The notes under the pieces are model-generated. The model did not search any database, was not told where the DNA came from, and saw only the letters and a program-made list of their open reading frames with translations. From a virus, in the IMG/VR virus record IMGVR_UViG_3300035670_000711, positions 1-35,923 of that record: a DNA stretch of 35,923 nt; one strand, written 5' to 3'. Each line of letters begins with the position of its first letter. The first letter of the stretch is position 1. Both the position numbers and the translations under genes were made by a program. Below are positions 1 through 6,653 of the stretch, piece by piece.

Positions 1-127
1 TCCCCAGGCTGATCGCCGTCTGTAGCTCTTCCAGATCTGCCTGTGCTTCGTCGCGCTCATCCATCGTCGCTTCGAGCAGCTCACGTGCCGCCGCCGCCAG
101 ATTGATCGCAACACCCTGCTGCATACT
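1..127. repeat. Terminal direct repeat, left copy (circular overlap)
   Basis: Bases 1-127 are identical to 35797-35923. A reading frame on the minus strand continues through the joined ends. The exact 127-base length matches a common assembler k-mer, so it is more likely the overlap of a circular assembly than a physical terminal repeat. Confidence 0.95.
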
Positions 128-322
128 GATTGCCTCAATATGGCTCCAGGTTGCGGTCAGCAGCGTCATCGCCTTAACATCTTCGGAGGCTTCCGCACGC
201 TGCCACATCTCCTCAAAACGTTGACCGATGCTTGCCATCGTAGCGGCAGGATCTCCCACCGTCGCTACGATCTCCTTCACAATCTGATCCTGATGTTTCG
301 TGATGCCTGATTCCTCATTCAT
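1..322 (-). CDS. Hypothetical early protein, N-terminal part (gene crosses the circular join)
   Basis: This is the first part of a 233-residue protein whose remainder lies at 35417-35923. The ATG at 322 follows the stop of the upstream 390-residue gene by one base (TGAGATG), which suggests translational coupling. Joined across the 127-base overlap, the frame has no stop: residues 1-66 come from 322-125, and the next Met (codon at 124-122) is the same codon as the one at 35920-35918. The N-terminal part is acidic and helical, beginning MNEESGITKHQDQ. The function is not recognised. It belongs to the leftward early operon, five genes upstream of parB. The intact frame is the best evidence that the molecule is circular. 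Confidence 0.9.
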   Translation of the reverse strand, partial: MNEESGITKHQDQIVKEIVATVGDPAATMASIGQRFEEMWQRAEASEDVKAMTLLTATWSHIEAISMQQGVAINLAAAARELLEATMDERDEAQADLEELQTAISLG

Positions 323-323
323 C

Positions 324-1496
324 TCAGAACCTCGCAAATCCCGGCGCAGCCGCCGACCAATCCATCGGATTCTTCCCGTATTTCGCACGAATTGCCTCGA
401 ATTTCAGATCGTCCTTGACCGCCTGCGCCGCACGAATACCAGCTGCCGCCACCGCTTCCTCAAACGTGATCTCCCCGCTGCGGAACGCCTCCAGCCGTTC
501 ATTCACGCGCTTCTCTGTCTCTGCCTCGTGGATCGCCCCCAGCTGCTCAGCATCCACATCCACGCGCTTGATTGCTTCCTCATACGGCGTCTCCTTGCTC
601 ACACCGTCCGCAAACTGCACTAGCGGCTTGCCATCAACATCCAACACGCGCATATTCGCCGGCAGCGCCACATTGTCCGCTATCACTTCCGCAATCGGCT
701 CAAATTCAATCACCGTCTCCGCGTCGTTATTCCCCTCTCCATTAGGGTCTAGGGGTGCAGTTTCTGTTCCCAGTTCTACCCCGGCGCTTTTCTCTGGCTC
801 TGGTGCCGGTGACGGGGTAATCAGCTTCTTCAGCGTCGTCACCCGTGTGTAGTCGATCTCCCCGTCATCAACATGGCATTGCCCGAAGTTGATCGCGACG
901 ATCTCCCATCCACTGTTGAGGTAATCGGCAATCTGCTCCGAGCAGTCCCCGGTGCGTGACGTGGGATCGTCTACCAGCGTCTCCACTACCCAGTACGGCG
1001 CTATTCGCCCCGGCTGCACATCCTCGCGCATGATCTCTGTCGTATGATTCCGCTGTTCAATCGCCGCATTCCGCGCAATCGCCGCATCTCGCTCTTTTGG
1101 CAGCTCATCAAATACATTTGCCAGCCGCACCGCCACATCAAACGAATATCGCAATTCACGCTCTGCGAATGACCGGCTCACCTGCACCTGATACCCGTCA
1201 TCAAACCAATCAAACGGCTTATCAATATCAGCACCTGGAATCGGCAGCGATACCGATACAATCATCGCGGACCGCTGCTCGCGTGATGCCCGGATCCGAT
1301 AGCCATCAATCTCCCATTCCGGCGTATCCCGTTCTGGCAATTCCAGCCCCGCCAGCCCGAAGTACTTGCGCACCTCAGATTCCATTTCTTTTTGCAGCGC
1401 CTTCTCAGCCGCCTCACGTTCTTCCTTCGCAATCCGCTCTAAATCCCTGTGCCTTGTCTGCGCTTCGCGGATCTTCTCTTGCCATGCTGGATACAT
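324..1496 (-). CDS. Hypothetical 390-residue early protein with repeat-derived linker
   Basis: I do not recognise the family. The ATG at 1496 is chosen because GGAGAA lies just upstream; the frame is open further, to 1565, but without a better ribosome site. The first 45 residues form a charged helix (EKIREAQ..., KEEREAAEK), probably coiled coil. The middle contains a segment with WVVETLVDD and SGWEIVAINFG that resembles small DUF4177-like folds in phage proteins, though this is weak. A Pro/Glu-rich linker around residues 235-260 contains PLDPNGEGN, encoded by a GC-rich repeat at 732-757. The C-terminus is again helical and acidic. It is preceded by a 126-base leader with two hairpins and followed one base later by the next gene. 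Confidence 0.85.
   Translation of the reverse strand: MYPAWQEKIREAQTRHRDLERIAKEEREAAEKALQKEMESEVRKYFGLAGLELPERDTPEWEIDGYRIRASREQRSAMIVSVSLPIPGADIDKPFDWFDDGYQVQVSRSFAERELRYSFDVAVRLANVFDELPKERDAAIARNAAIEQRNHTTEIMREDVQPGRIAPYWVVETLVDDPTSRTGDCSEQIADYLNSGWEIVAINFGQCHVDDGEIDYTRVTTLKKLITPSPAPEPEKSAGVELGTETAPLDPNGEGNNDAETVIEFEPIAEVIADNVALPANMRVLDVDGKPLVQFADGVSKETPYEEAIKRVDVDAEQLGAIHEAETEKRVNERLEAFRSGEITFEEAVAAAGIRAAQAVKDDLKFEAIRAKYGKNPMDWSAAAPGFARF
732..757. repeat. GC-rich host-like repeat, type A, inside a CDS
   Basis: A CCCCTCTCC...AGGGTCTAGGGGTG element sits in frame in the 390-residue gene and encodes part of its linker. Related copies occur at 5494, 30534, 32671 and 32745. Confidence 0.7.
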
Positions 1497-1533
1497 ATTC
1501 TTTTCTCCTATATTCGATAATCCGTTGTAAAAT

Positions 1534-1595
1534 GGGGGAGCACCTTCCCCCGCGGGTTTGTGCATTGGGGACAGGGTGTGTCATACTCTGTCCCC
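1534..1595 (-). promoter_or_regulatory. Two hairpins in the leader of the 390-residue gene
   Basis: The 126-base gap between 1496 and 1623 contains GGGGG/CCCCC (1534-1538 with 1547-1551) and an 8-bp stem GGGGACAG/CTGTCCCC (1567-1574 with 1588-1595). Neither is followed by a T-run in the leftward direction, so simple termination is unlikely. They could protect or process the mRNA or modulate downstream expression. Confidence 0.45.
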
Positions 1596-1622
1596 ACCTC
1601 CGTTGTGATAAAGAAGATTCTG

Positions 1623-2096
1623 CTAGTCGCCTGCCGTCCGCATCAGCGATGTTTTTGCCGCTTCCAGCGTGTCAAAAACGTCCATCGACGGCATCAGCAA
1701 TTCCGACAAAATCCAATCAGCCCCGTCAAATTGCAGATCATAAAGCGTATTCCCTGCACGCATCAGAAAACGCTCATCATCCACTCGCACCAGATTGCCC
1801 TCATCAGCCCATGCTCGCTGGCTCTGGTCATTCATCGCCGTGCGCAATGCCCCGTCCGGCTCGATCTCTTCCGTCAGCAGGTAGCGCGTCGGCGTCTCAA
1901 GTTGCGTCCATGTGATCTCACATTGCAGATCGAAAAGCGCCTCATTCAACGCGCCCAGGATCCGCTCAATCTTGTCGCGCAATGCTGGCTTTTCATCAGC
2001 CACCATTCGCAGCACATCCATCCGATTCAGCAGATCCGATAGCTTAAGCTCCAGATCCTCCAACTGCCCGCGACTGAAAAAATTGCGATTGAACAT
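1623..2096 (-). CDS. Hypothetical early protein, 157 residues
   Basis: The ATG at 2096 has a strong ribosome site (GGAGGG, about 5 bases upstream) that starts directly after the previous gene's TAG. The N-terminal half is a predicted amphipathic helical region (LEDLELKLSDLLNRMDVL... LRDKIERILGALNEALFDLQ). The C-terminal half looks like a small beta-rich domain (YLLTEEIEPDGALR... NTLYDLQFDGADWIL). No catalytic motif is visible and the family is not recognised. It lies second in the leftward early operon, between the zinc-finger protein and the 390-residue protein. The 3' end precedes a hairpin-containing intergenic region. Confidence 0.82.
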   Translation of the reverse strand: MFNRNFFSRGQLEDLELKLSDLLNRMDVLRMVADEKPALRDKIERILGALNEALFDLQCEITWTQLETPTRYLLTEEIEPDGALRTAMNDQSQRAWADEGNLVRVDDERFLMRAGNTLYDLQFDGADWILSELLMPSMDVFDTLEAAKTSLMRTAGD

Positions 2097-2106
2097 CTCT
2101 ACCCTC

Positions 2107-2640
2107 CTAATAACCGAATCCTTCATCCCACTCATCGTCCTGATCAACGCCGCTAAGCGCTGCATCCAATTCCTGCTCGCACTCGTAGCACAGCCCAGAT
2201 CGGCTCATGTCAAACGATTCCATCCCGGCGCAGAATGCCCCGCAACCCTGGCAGAATCCCGCGTCATACGCATGCGCCCCGCATCGCCATTCACCAACCT
2301 CCACATCTAGCGCATGGTGATAGTACGGCTCTCCACGTTGATCGCACCCCTCATGACCGCACTGGCGCACCTCTGCCGCGTGTGCTTCTCGCTGCGCCTC
2401 CAACGCTGCCTCATCGACCTTTCGCATCTGCACCAATCGCTCCTCGCCGGTATCAGCGAAGCTGAAATGCAGCCATGCTCCCTGCTGGCAAATGACCAGC
2501 TTCTCGTTACCGTACGAGCTGTAGGCTTCCAGCGCTGCCATCAGATCACGCGGATCCGCTGTGAATGGTTCCATGCTGGCGCTGTGCACCATATATAGCC
2601 GTTCAAATTGCCGCTCACACACCGGGCAGCTATACGCCAT
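2107..2640 (-). CDS. Cys-rich zinc-finger-like protein, first gene of early operon
   Basis: This 177-residue protein starts at ATG 2640 behind GGGAGGTG. It carries several Cys/His pairs: CPVC at residues 5-8, CGHEGC near 94, a later C...H (WRCGAHAYDAG), CQGCGAFC and a final CYEC. Together these suggest two or three zinc-binding knuckles, of the kind used for nucleic-acid or protein contacts. The C-terminus is very acidic (DQDDEWDEGFGY). It is the first gene read leftward from the divergent region 2641-2738, so it heads the early transcript. The exact family is not recognised. Confidence 0.8.
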   Translation of the reverse strand: MAYSCPVCERQFERLYMVHSASMEPFTADPRDLMAALEAYSSYGNEKLVICQQGAWLHFSFADTGEERLVQMRKVDEAALEAQREAHAAEVRQCGHEGCDQRGEPYYHHALDVEVGEWRCGAHAYDAGFCQGCGAFCAGMESFDMSRSGLCYECEQELDAALSGVDQDDEWDEGFGY

Positions 2641-2691
2641 CCAACACCTCCCTCAATTTGTGCGTTAATTCACCATTTCGTTTCATTTCAA

Positions 2692-2720
2692 TTGCTCTTT
2701 CATGCTATCCTTACGATAAA
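2692..2720 (+). promoter_or_regulatory. Candidate promoter of the first recombinase
   Basis: TTGCTC at 2692-2697 and GATAAA at 2715-2720 are 17 bases apart, upstream of the recombinase ATG at 2739. The hexamers are only partly consensus. The start codon is preceded directly by GGAGTAGCCGCC, a leader also found at 21649. A leftward promoter for the early operon must overlap this 98-base divergent gap, but I cannot identify it with confidence. Confidence 0.4.
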
Positions 2721-2738
2721 TAGAATGGAGTAGCCGCC

Positions 2739-3662
2739 ATGCAACTGATCGAAGCCATCGAGCTTTTTATTGATCGTCCCGAAATCCGACCAGCAACCCG
2801 CCGCACCTATTTGCACGATCTGCGTGCCATGGCAGCATTCATCGGTCACGCTCGCCCTGTCTCGGAAATCATCGCCATCGACCTGATGCGCTACGGGAAT
2901 CACCTGAACAAGAAGGCAACCGTCAAATCAGCCTTCACCTACAACAAGCACATCAAGTCCATGCGTGCGTTCTTCAATTGGTGCGTTCGCGCCGACCTGC
3001 TCGAAAAATCCCCTGCTGCCATCCTCAAACGCAAGAAGGCGAATGAGTCCGTTCCAAAATCGAAAGCCATGCCGGATCTCAAATTGATCCGCCTGCTGGA
3101 GTATGTTGCCGCCACGCCCCGCGGCTGGGATCCCCGCGAAGAAGCTCTCATTCGCTTCCTTGCAGATACCGGCTGCCGTATTTCAGGCGCCTCTGCACTC
3201 ACCGAAGATCTGCTCGATCTGCGAGAGCGCAAAGCCATGATCTATGAAAAGGGAAAGACCGAGCCGCACACTGTGCGCTTTGGGCGCGAATGTGCCTACG
3301 CCCTCACTACCTGGCTGCTCCAGCGCAAGGCTTCCAACGGACGCTATGTCTTCAGCGTTAACGGCTCGCGCATGACCAATCGATCCCTGGGGCAGTATTT
3401 TCGGCGCTTGTGCGAACGTGCTGGCATCGGATCGTGGGGACCTCATTCACTCAGGCATCGCATGGGGCACAAGGCAATCGAAAAACATCCCGTATCCATC
3501 GTTGCTAAAATCCTCAACGATACGCCCGAAATCGTTATCAAACATTATCTGCCACAGCACGATGAAGCTGTTCAAAAGGCAATGTTAGACATGACGACAG
3601 ACTACTTAATCGGGCACGATATTGAGGAACTTACAAGTATTTCAAAGAGGACCGCTAAGTAA
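2739..3662 (+). CDS. int: Tyrosine recombinase 1, probable tRNA-site integrase
   Basis: This 307-residue enzyme would cut and rejoin DNA between attP and attB through a covalent phosphotyrosine intermediate. An N-terminal core-binding (SAM-like) domain spans about residues 1-100 and the catalytic domain about 110-285. Visible catalytic positions are R147 (TGCRISGAS), K171 or K173 (YEKGKTE), H236 and R239 (PHSLRHR), and Y270 (IKHYLP). The position nine residues before the tyrosine, normally His or Trp, is D261 (ILNDTPE). This is unusual and may alter or weaken catalysis. A tRNA 3' half lies 22 bases after the stop, the usual arrangement of integrase beside attP. A rho-independent terminator follows at 3826-3873. 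Confidence 0.9.
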   Translation: MQLIEAIELFIDRPEIRPATRRTYLHDLRAMAAFIGHARPVSEIIAIDLMRYGNHLNKKATVKSAFTYNKHIKSMRAFFNWCVRADLLEKSPAAILKRKKANESVPKSKAMPDLKLIRLLEYVAATPRGWDPREEALIRFLADTGCRISGASALTEDLLDLRERKAMIYEKGKTEPHTVRFGRECAYALTTWLLQRKASNGRYVFSVNGSRMTNRSLGQYFRRLCERAGIGSWGPHSLRHRMGHKAIEKHPVSIVAKILNDTPEIVIKHYLPQHDEAVQKAMLDMTTDYLIGHDIEELTSISKRTAK

Positions 3663-3683
3663 CTCATCTTGCGAAGATACGAC

Positions 3684-3719
3684 AAGAGGTCGTGGGTTCA
3701 AATCCCGCTGCCCCGACAA
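3684..3719 (+). other. Putative attP core: 3' part of a tRNA (Pro-like)
   Basis: The segment reads as a tRNA T-arm and acceptor 3' strand: stem GTGGG (3692-3696), loop TTCAAAT, stem CCCGC (3704-3708), then TGCCCCG and discriminator A (3716). No matching 5' half is present upstream, so it is not a functional tRNA gene. Phages that integrate in tRNA genes carry such a 3' copy, which restores the host tRNA. GAGGTCG before the T-arm and a CGGGGC-type acceptor resemble bacterial tRNA-Pro. Confidence 0.75.
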
Positions 3720-3793
3720 TATTTCTGCCGTGCCATACCTGCAAAGTGATACAGTAGGTGTCCTCTACTATATTGCTATTCAGTTGGTAACGT

Positions 3794-3826
3794 GCACCGA
3801 GGAATCAAATGATCCTCTTTGGGTGC
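3794..3826. repeat. Interrupted inverted repeat between integrase and repressor genes
   Basis: GCACC-GAGGA (3794-3803) is mirrored by TCCTC (3813-3817) and GGTGC (3822-3826), with a 9-base centre and a 4-base asymmetric gap. It lies in the att region and could be a recombinase arm or crossover site, or part of an RNA structure. Confidence 0.4.
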
Positions 3827-3873
3827 CGATCTACCTGTCACTTAGACCGCGAGGGGTAGATCGGATTTTTTTT
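3826..3873 (+). terminator. Rho-independent terminator after recombinase 1
   Basis: A 10-bp stem CCGATCTACC (3826-3835) / GGTAGATCGG (3855-3864) with a 19-base loop is followed by ATTTTTTTT. It stops rightward transcription from the first recombinase and overlaps the last codons of the convergent repressor gene. Confidence 0.75.
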
Positions 3874-4120
3874 CAGGGGTTTCTTCGTCATCCTCGACGA
3901 GAACCAGCAGATCATTCACTCCACAATCAAGATACTGACAAAACGCTGCAATATGATCTGCATCATACCGGGTTATTGCATTCTTAGACCATGCGTGAAC
4001 GCTGCTCAAACTGGTTCCGGTTTCCTCAGCCATTGTCTGCTGAGTAATCTTCCGCTTCTCTTTGCGTTCCTTGCGTGCAAGGAGCTCTTTGAGTCTGTTT
4101 TCGATTCGCACCCTAACCAT
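3842..4120 (-). CDS. XRE/Cro-CI family repressor, 92 residues
   Basis: This small DNA-binding protein probably maintains lysogeny or controls the integration genes. A single helix-turn-helix domain spans about residues 24-72: ITQQTMAEETG forms helices 1-2, TSLSSVHAWSKN is the recognition helix region, followed by ITRYDADHIAAFCQYLDC and VNDLLVL. The acidic tail has no peptidase domain, so it is not a LexA-like self-cleaving repressor. A near-perfect Shine-Dalgarno (AAGGAGG) precedes the ATG at 4120. It has its own strong promoter (4141-4169) and is divergent from the second recombinase. Two tandem AATCAAT copies between the divergent promoters may be its operator. Confidence 0.88.
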   Translation of the reverse strand: MVRVRIENRLKELLARKERKEKRKITQQTMAEETGTSLSSVHAWSKNAITRYDADHIAAFCQYLDCGVNDLLVLVEDDEETPEKKSDLPLAV

Positions 4121-4140
4121 AAGACCTCCTTTCTGCCTTC

Positions 4141-4169
4141 AAGATAACGTGCATTTTACGACTTGTCAA
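4141..4169 (-). promoter_or_regulatory. Sigma-70-type promoter of the repressor
   Basis: Read leftward, TTGACA (4169-4164) and TATCTT (4146-4141) are separated by exactly 17 bases, close to consensus. It is the strongest promoter I can see in the window, as expected for a repressor expressed in the lysogen. Confidence 0.8.
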
Positions 4170-4183
4170 GCAATTACTGTCTC

Positions 4184-4197
4184 AATCAATAATCAAT
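4184..4197. promoter_or_regulatory. Candidate operator: tandem AATCAAT
   Basis: Two adjacent AATCAAT copies lie between the -35 boxes of the leftward repressor promoter and the rightward recombinase promoter. The placement would let a bound repressor control both. Binding is inferred. Confidence 0.4.
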
Positions 4198-4200
4198 GTG

Positions 4201-4229
4201 TTGCATTTTGCTTTTTTTCGGGATACACT
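4201..4229 (+). promoter_or_regulatory. Promoter of recombinase 2
   Basis: TTGCAT (4201-4206) and TACACT (4224-4229) have a 17-base spacer containing a T-run. The transcript would have a leader of about 110 bases containing a hairpin at 4252-4281 before the ATG at 4348. Confidence 0.55.
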
Positions 4230-4251
4230 GTACTCATGCAACTGGAACAGA

Positions 4252-4281
4252 AAAGCCCCGCTGCGTCAACAACGGGGCTTT
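4252..4281. terminator. Terminator-like hairpin in the recombinase 2 leader
   Basis: A perfect 9-bp stem AAAGCCCCG / CGGGGCTTT has a 12-base loop. The leftward side has four T, the rightward side only three. It could insulate the repressor promoter from leftward read-through or attenuate recombinase 2. Confidence 0.55.
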
Positions 4282-4347
4282 CCCGATACCCTGCGACGGT
4301 TTGCAGAATACCTATTAGCACAAGCGAGTATACAGAAAGGTCACACA

Positions 4348-5487
4348 ATGAGCAACAGCAACTCTTTGATGATTCCGGATAACAATCCCTGGCTCAACTA
4401 TTTCGATCGCGCTTCCGCGCTCGAATCCGTTTTCGCGCACATCGCCGCGCTGCCCAGTTCCCGCACCACCACCGAGCAGCACACCCTCCGCGTATATAAG
4501 AGCGGACTCGCCTATTTCATTGACTGGATCGGCGAAGCCCTCCCTACCCCGTCAGCCGTACAGAAGTACATCGCACACCTCACGCTGCAAAAAAATCTCA
4601 AATCCAGCACCGTGGGCAGCAAGTACCTGGCACCGCTGCGCCTCTATCTCAAAGCCCTCGCCGCGCAGCACATCCCGTCCCGGCTCGATGGCACCCCCCT
4701 TAATACCGAAGATCGTCATTTCATCGTCGATGCACGCGAACAGCTTCGCGCCGCCGTTGATGTTCCCACACCACGCGATGAGACATCCAGCAACCTGCCT
4801 CCCCTCTGGCAGCACGGCAATCGCCTCACCCTGCGCCAGATCAACCAGCTCTATCAGAGCTGCGATCCCAACACCATCGCCGGCAGCCGCGATCTGGCAA
4901 TCCTCTATATCGGATTCACATCAGCACTCCGCATCGCCGAAATCCAGCGCATGACCCTTTCCAGCATTCGCCCCGGCAGATCTGCCTACGAAGTACACGT
5001 CCGCGGCAAACGCTCCAATGTCGATCCCGTTCCGCTCGATAACACCGCCTATCAGCTCATCATGGAATACGTCGCCATCTACAATGCCGATCTGCTTCCC
5101 GATGATCCGCGCTACATTCACCGCGATACCCCGCTCTGGCAGCCCCTCCAGCACAATGACACCCCGTTCCCGATTGGCTACCAGGGCATGGATCCAAAAC
5201 GCGGCATGTCTTCGCAATCCCTCCGCATGATGCTGCGCAAACGTTGTCAGCAGGTGCAGGAATACGACAGCGCCATGCCCGTGATCGCGCCGCACGATAT
5301 GCGCCGCAGCGCCGCCGCACTGGGGCATGAAGCAGGCATGGACTATCCCGAATTGCAGCGCCTCCTGCGCCATCGCAACATGGCAACCACCTTCGGCTAT
5401 ATCGGCAAAGCGCCCGATCTCTCCAAGTCGATCATCTCACAGATGCCTGGCGTCAACTTCGTCATCCCGCAGCGCCGCGTAGGCTAA
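4348..5487 (+). CDS. Tyrosine recombinase 2, complete catalytic set
   Basis: This 379-residue XerC/D- or phage-type recombinase starts at ATG 4348 behind AGAAAGG; the frame is open from 4198 but has no better start. The N-terminal core-binding domain spans about residues 25-135 and the catalytic domain about 155-365. All six expected positions are visible: R195 (SALRIAE), K221 (RGKRSN), H316 and R319 (APHDMRRSA), H342 (LLRHRN) and Y351 (TFGYIG). Unlike recombinase 1 it has the canonical second histidine. It could be the integrase/excisionase partner or a resolvase that keeps circular copies monomeric. It converges on the late operon's last gene, with GC-rich repeats between. Confidence 0.9.
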   Translation: MSNSNSLMIPDNNPWLNYFDRASALESVFAHIAALPSSRTTTEQHTLRVYKSGLAYFIDWIGEALPTPSAVQKYIAHLTLQKNLKSSTVGSKYLAPLRLYLKALAAQHIPSRLDGTPLNTEDRHFIVDAREQLRAAVDVPTPRDETSSNLPPLWQHGNRLTLRQINQLYQSCDPNTIAGSRDLAILYIGFTSALRIAEIQRMTLSSIRPGRSAYEVHVRGKRSNVDPVPLDNTAYQLIMEYVAIYNADLLPDDPRYIHRDTPLWQPLQHNDTPFPIGYQGMDPKRGMSSQSLRMMLRKRCQQVQEYDSAMPVIAPHDMRRSAAALGHEAGMDYPELQRLLRHRNMATTFGYIGKAPDLSKSIISQMPGVNFVIPQRRVG

Positions 5488-5493
5488 ACAAAA

Positions 5494-5553
5494 CCCCTCT
5501 CTATTGTGGAGGGGTAGGGGTGAGGTTCGTAGGGGCATGGCACGTCCATGCCC
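5494..5553. repeat. Composite host-like repeat (type A plus palindromic type B)
   Basis: CCCCTC...GAGGGG (5494-5499 with 5509-5514) is followed by AGGGGTGAGG and then a palindrome GGGCATGG/CCATGCCC (5533-5540 with 5546-5553). The 101-base region between the convergent genes holds little else. The hairpins may also act as a transcription barrier. Confidence 0.65.
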
Positions 5554-5588
5554 TTATCTTATTGAATAATTTTCATCAAAAAGTTGAC

Positions 5589-6476
5589 TCATTCCCCATA
5601 ACACGCCACCCCATCTTTATCCCGATCCAGATGCGGCCACGTTTGTGCAATCTGCGCTGCTCCGTATCCCATCGCAACCGCAGTAGCACAATATCGAGGC
5701 CTGGGCACACTTGGAGCAGCCCCACTCCCCGTCGATCCACTTCCGCTCACCGGTGGAGCAGCCTGCTGCTGTGCTGGACGTGTCCTGCTCATCAACGAAC
5801 TGTGAATATACACAGTCCGACCACCACCATCAGCAATCCACCACCGGTTATCTCCAGATACCGTATCACCGGCAATCGATCCAATCACAGTCAGATCATC
5901 CCCATAGGCTAGCGTCACCACCACATCACAGGTCAATTGCGGGCACGCTCGCGCTCGTGCACCTTCCGTGACCGCATAGAATGTATCATCCGCGATTCGC
6001 GTCATAGCAAGCACCGGAGCCGGTGTATTGGTATCCCACAGCGTATTGCTCGTCGGTGGAGTGTTGCTACTGGTGGCTGTAGCTGTATTCGTGGGCAATG
6101 GGGTATTCGTCACAGACGGGGTATACGTAATGGTTGGGGTAGGGGTTTTCGTCCACAATGTGGCAGTAGCAGTCTGCTGCGCTTCCCCGGTCACGGTAGC
6201 AATCGCAATCTGGAACTCCCGTATCGATTCTGTCGCCGTCAGATCTGCCGCCATAGCGACCAGCGTCAGCGCCTGCACCGTCTGAGTAGGTGCACGTTGC
6301 GCCTGCTGCATCTGCCCGATCTGCCCAAGGACAAAGAACCCGCCGCATAGCACCACCCATCCCGCCAGCGAAAGCGTCCGCAATTGGTACGCTAAATTGC
6401 CAATACATCCTCTTTTCCCATTCCGTCCAGCAACATCCGTCTGGATTGCCTGCCGTTTCGCTTTTTGTTTCGCCAT
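5589..6476 (-). CDS. Membrane-anchored SH3b-Excalibur surface protein
   Basis: This 295-residue protein is probably displayed outside the cell. Basic residues 1-35 precede a single membrane segment (about 36-53, LSLAGWVVLCGGFFVLG). A Thr/Pro-rich linker (about 103-155, with KTPTPTITYTP and TNTPLPTNT) leads to a bacterial SH3-like domain (about 167-230, beginning FYAVTEGARARACPQ). A Gly/Ser/Pro linker ends in an Excalibur domain (262-295, LDRDKDGVAC), a proposed calcium-binding motif. The start is ATG 6476 or the GTG two codons upstream, both behind AAGGG. A terminator separates it from the late operon, so it may be expressed alone, possibly in the lysogen. It has no enzyme domain. Lysogenic conversion, exclusion or wall binding are possible roles. 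Confidence 0.85.
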   Translation of the reverse strand: MAKQKAKRQAIQTDVAGRNGKRGCIGNLAYQLRTLSLAGWVVLCGGFFVLGQIGQMQQAQRAPTQTVQALTLVAMAADLTATESIREFQIAIATVTGEAQQTATATLWTKTPTPTITYTPSVTNTPLPTNTATATSSNTPPTSNTLWDTNTPAPVLAMTRIADDTFYAVTEGARARACPQLTCDVVVTLAYGDDLTVIGSIAGDTVSGDNRWWIADGGGRTVYIHSSLMSRTRPAQQQAAPPVSGSGSTGSGAAPSVPRPRYCATAVAMGYGAAQIAQTWPHLDRDKDGVACYGE

Positions 6477-6521
6477 GCTCACTATTCCCTTCACGTAAAT
6501 AATCCCTGATACGTAATATAC

Positions 6522-6554
6522 AACCAAAAAGGGTGCTTTCGCACCCCCTTGGTT
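6522..6554 (-). terminator. Terminator at the end of the late operon
   Basis: Read leftward, a GGGTGC-GAAA-GCACCC hairpin with outer AACCAA/TTGGTT pairing is followed by TTTTT. It lies between the last small late gene and the surface-protein gene. Confidence 0.75.
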
Positions 6555-6569
6555 GGGTTGGGATTATTT

Positions 6570-6653
6570 CTAGCTCAGCAGCCCCGCCAACAGCACTTCC
6601 GCCTCGCGGTCTACCGATTTGTAGACAATAGCCGCGAGCGCCGTAACGGTCAT
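6570..6653 (-). CDS. Possible 27-residue peptide, ATGA-coupled
   Basis: The ATG at 6653 overlaps the TGA of the upstream signal-peptide gene (ATGA), the same coupling used throughout this operon. The peptide begins MTVTALAAIVYKSVDRE and ends in a hydrophobic LLAGLLS. The stop is 16 bases before the operon terminator, so it fills the space exactly. It is too short to assign. It could be a small membrane or lysis-associated peptide, or a translational relic. Confidence 0.5.
   Translation of the reverse strand: MTVTALAAIVYKSVDREAEVLLAGLLS

Noticed and set aside
1-127. A physical direct terminal repeat of the virion DNA
   Set aside because: The exact 127-base length and the gene that continues through the join fit an assembly overlap of a circular or permuted genome better.
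3661-3718. A full tRNA gene next to the integrase
   Set aside because: Only the T-arm and acceptor 3' strand are present; the D-arm, anticodon arm and 5' acceptor strand cannot be found, so it is an att remnant.
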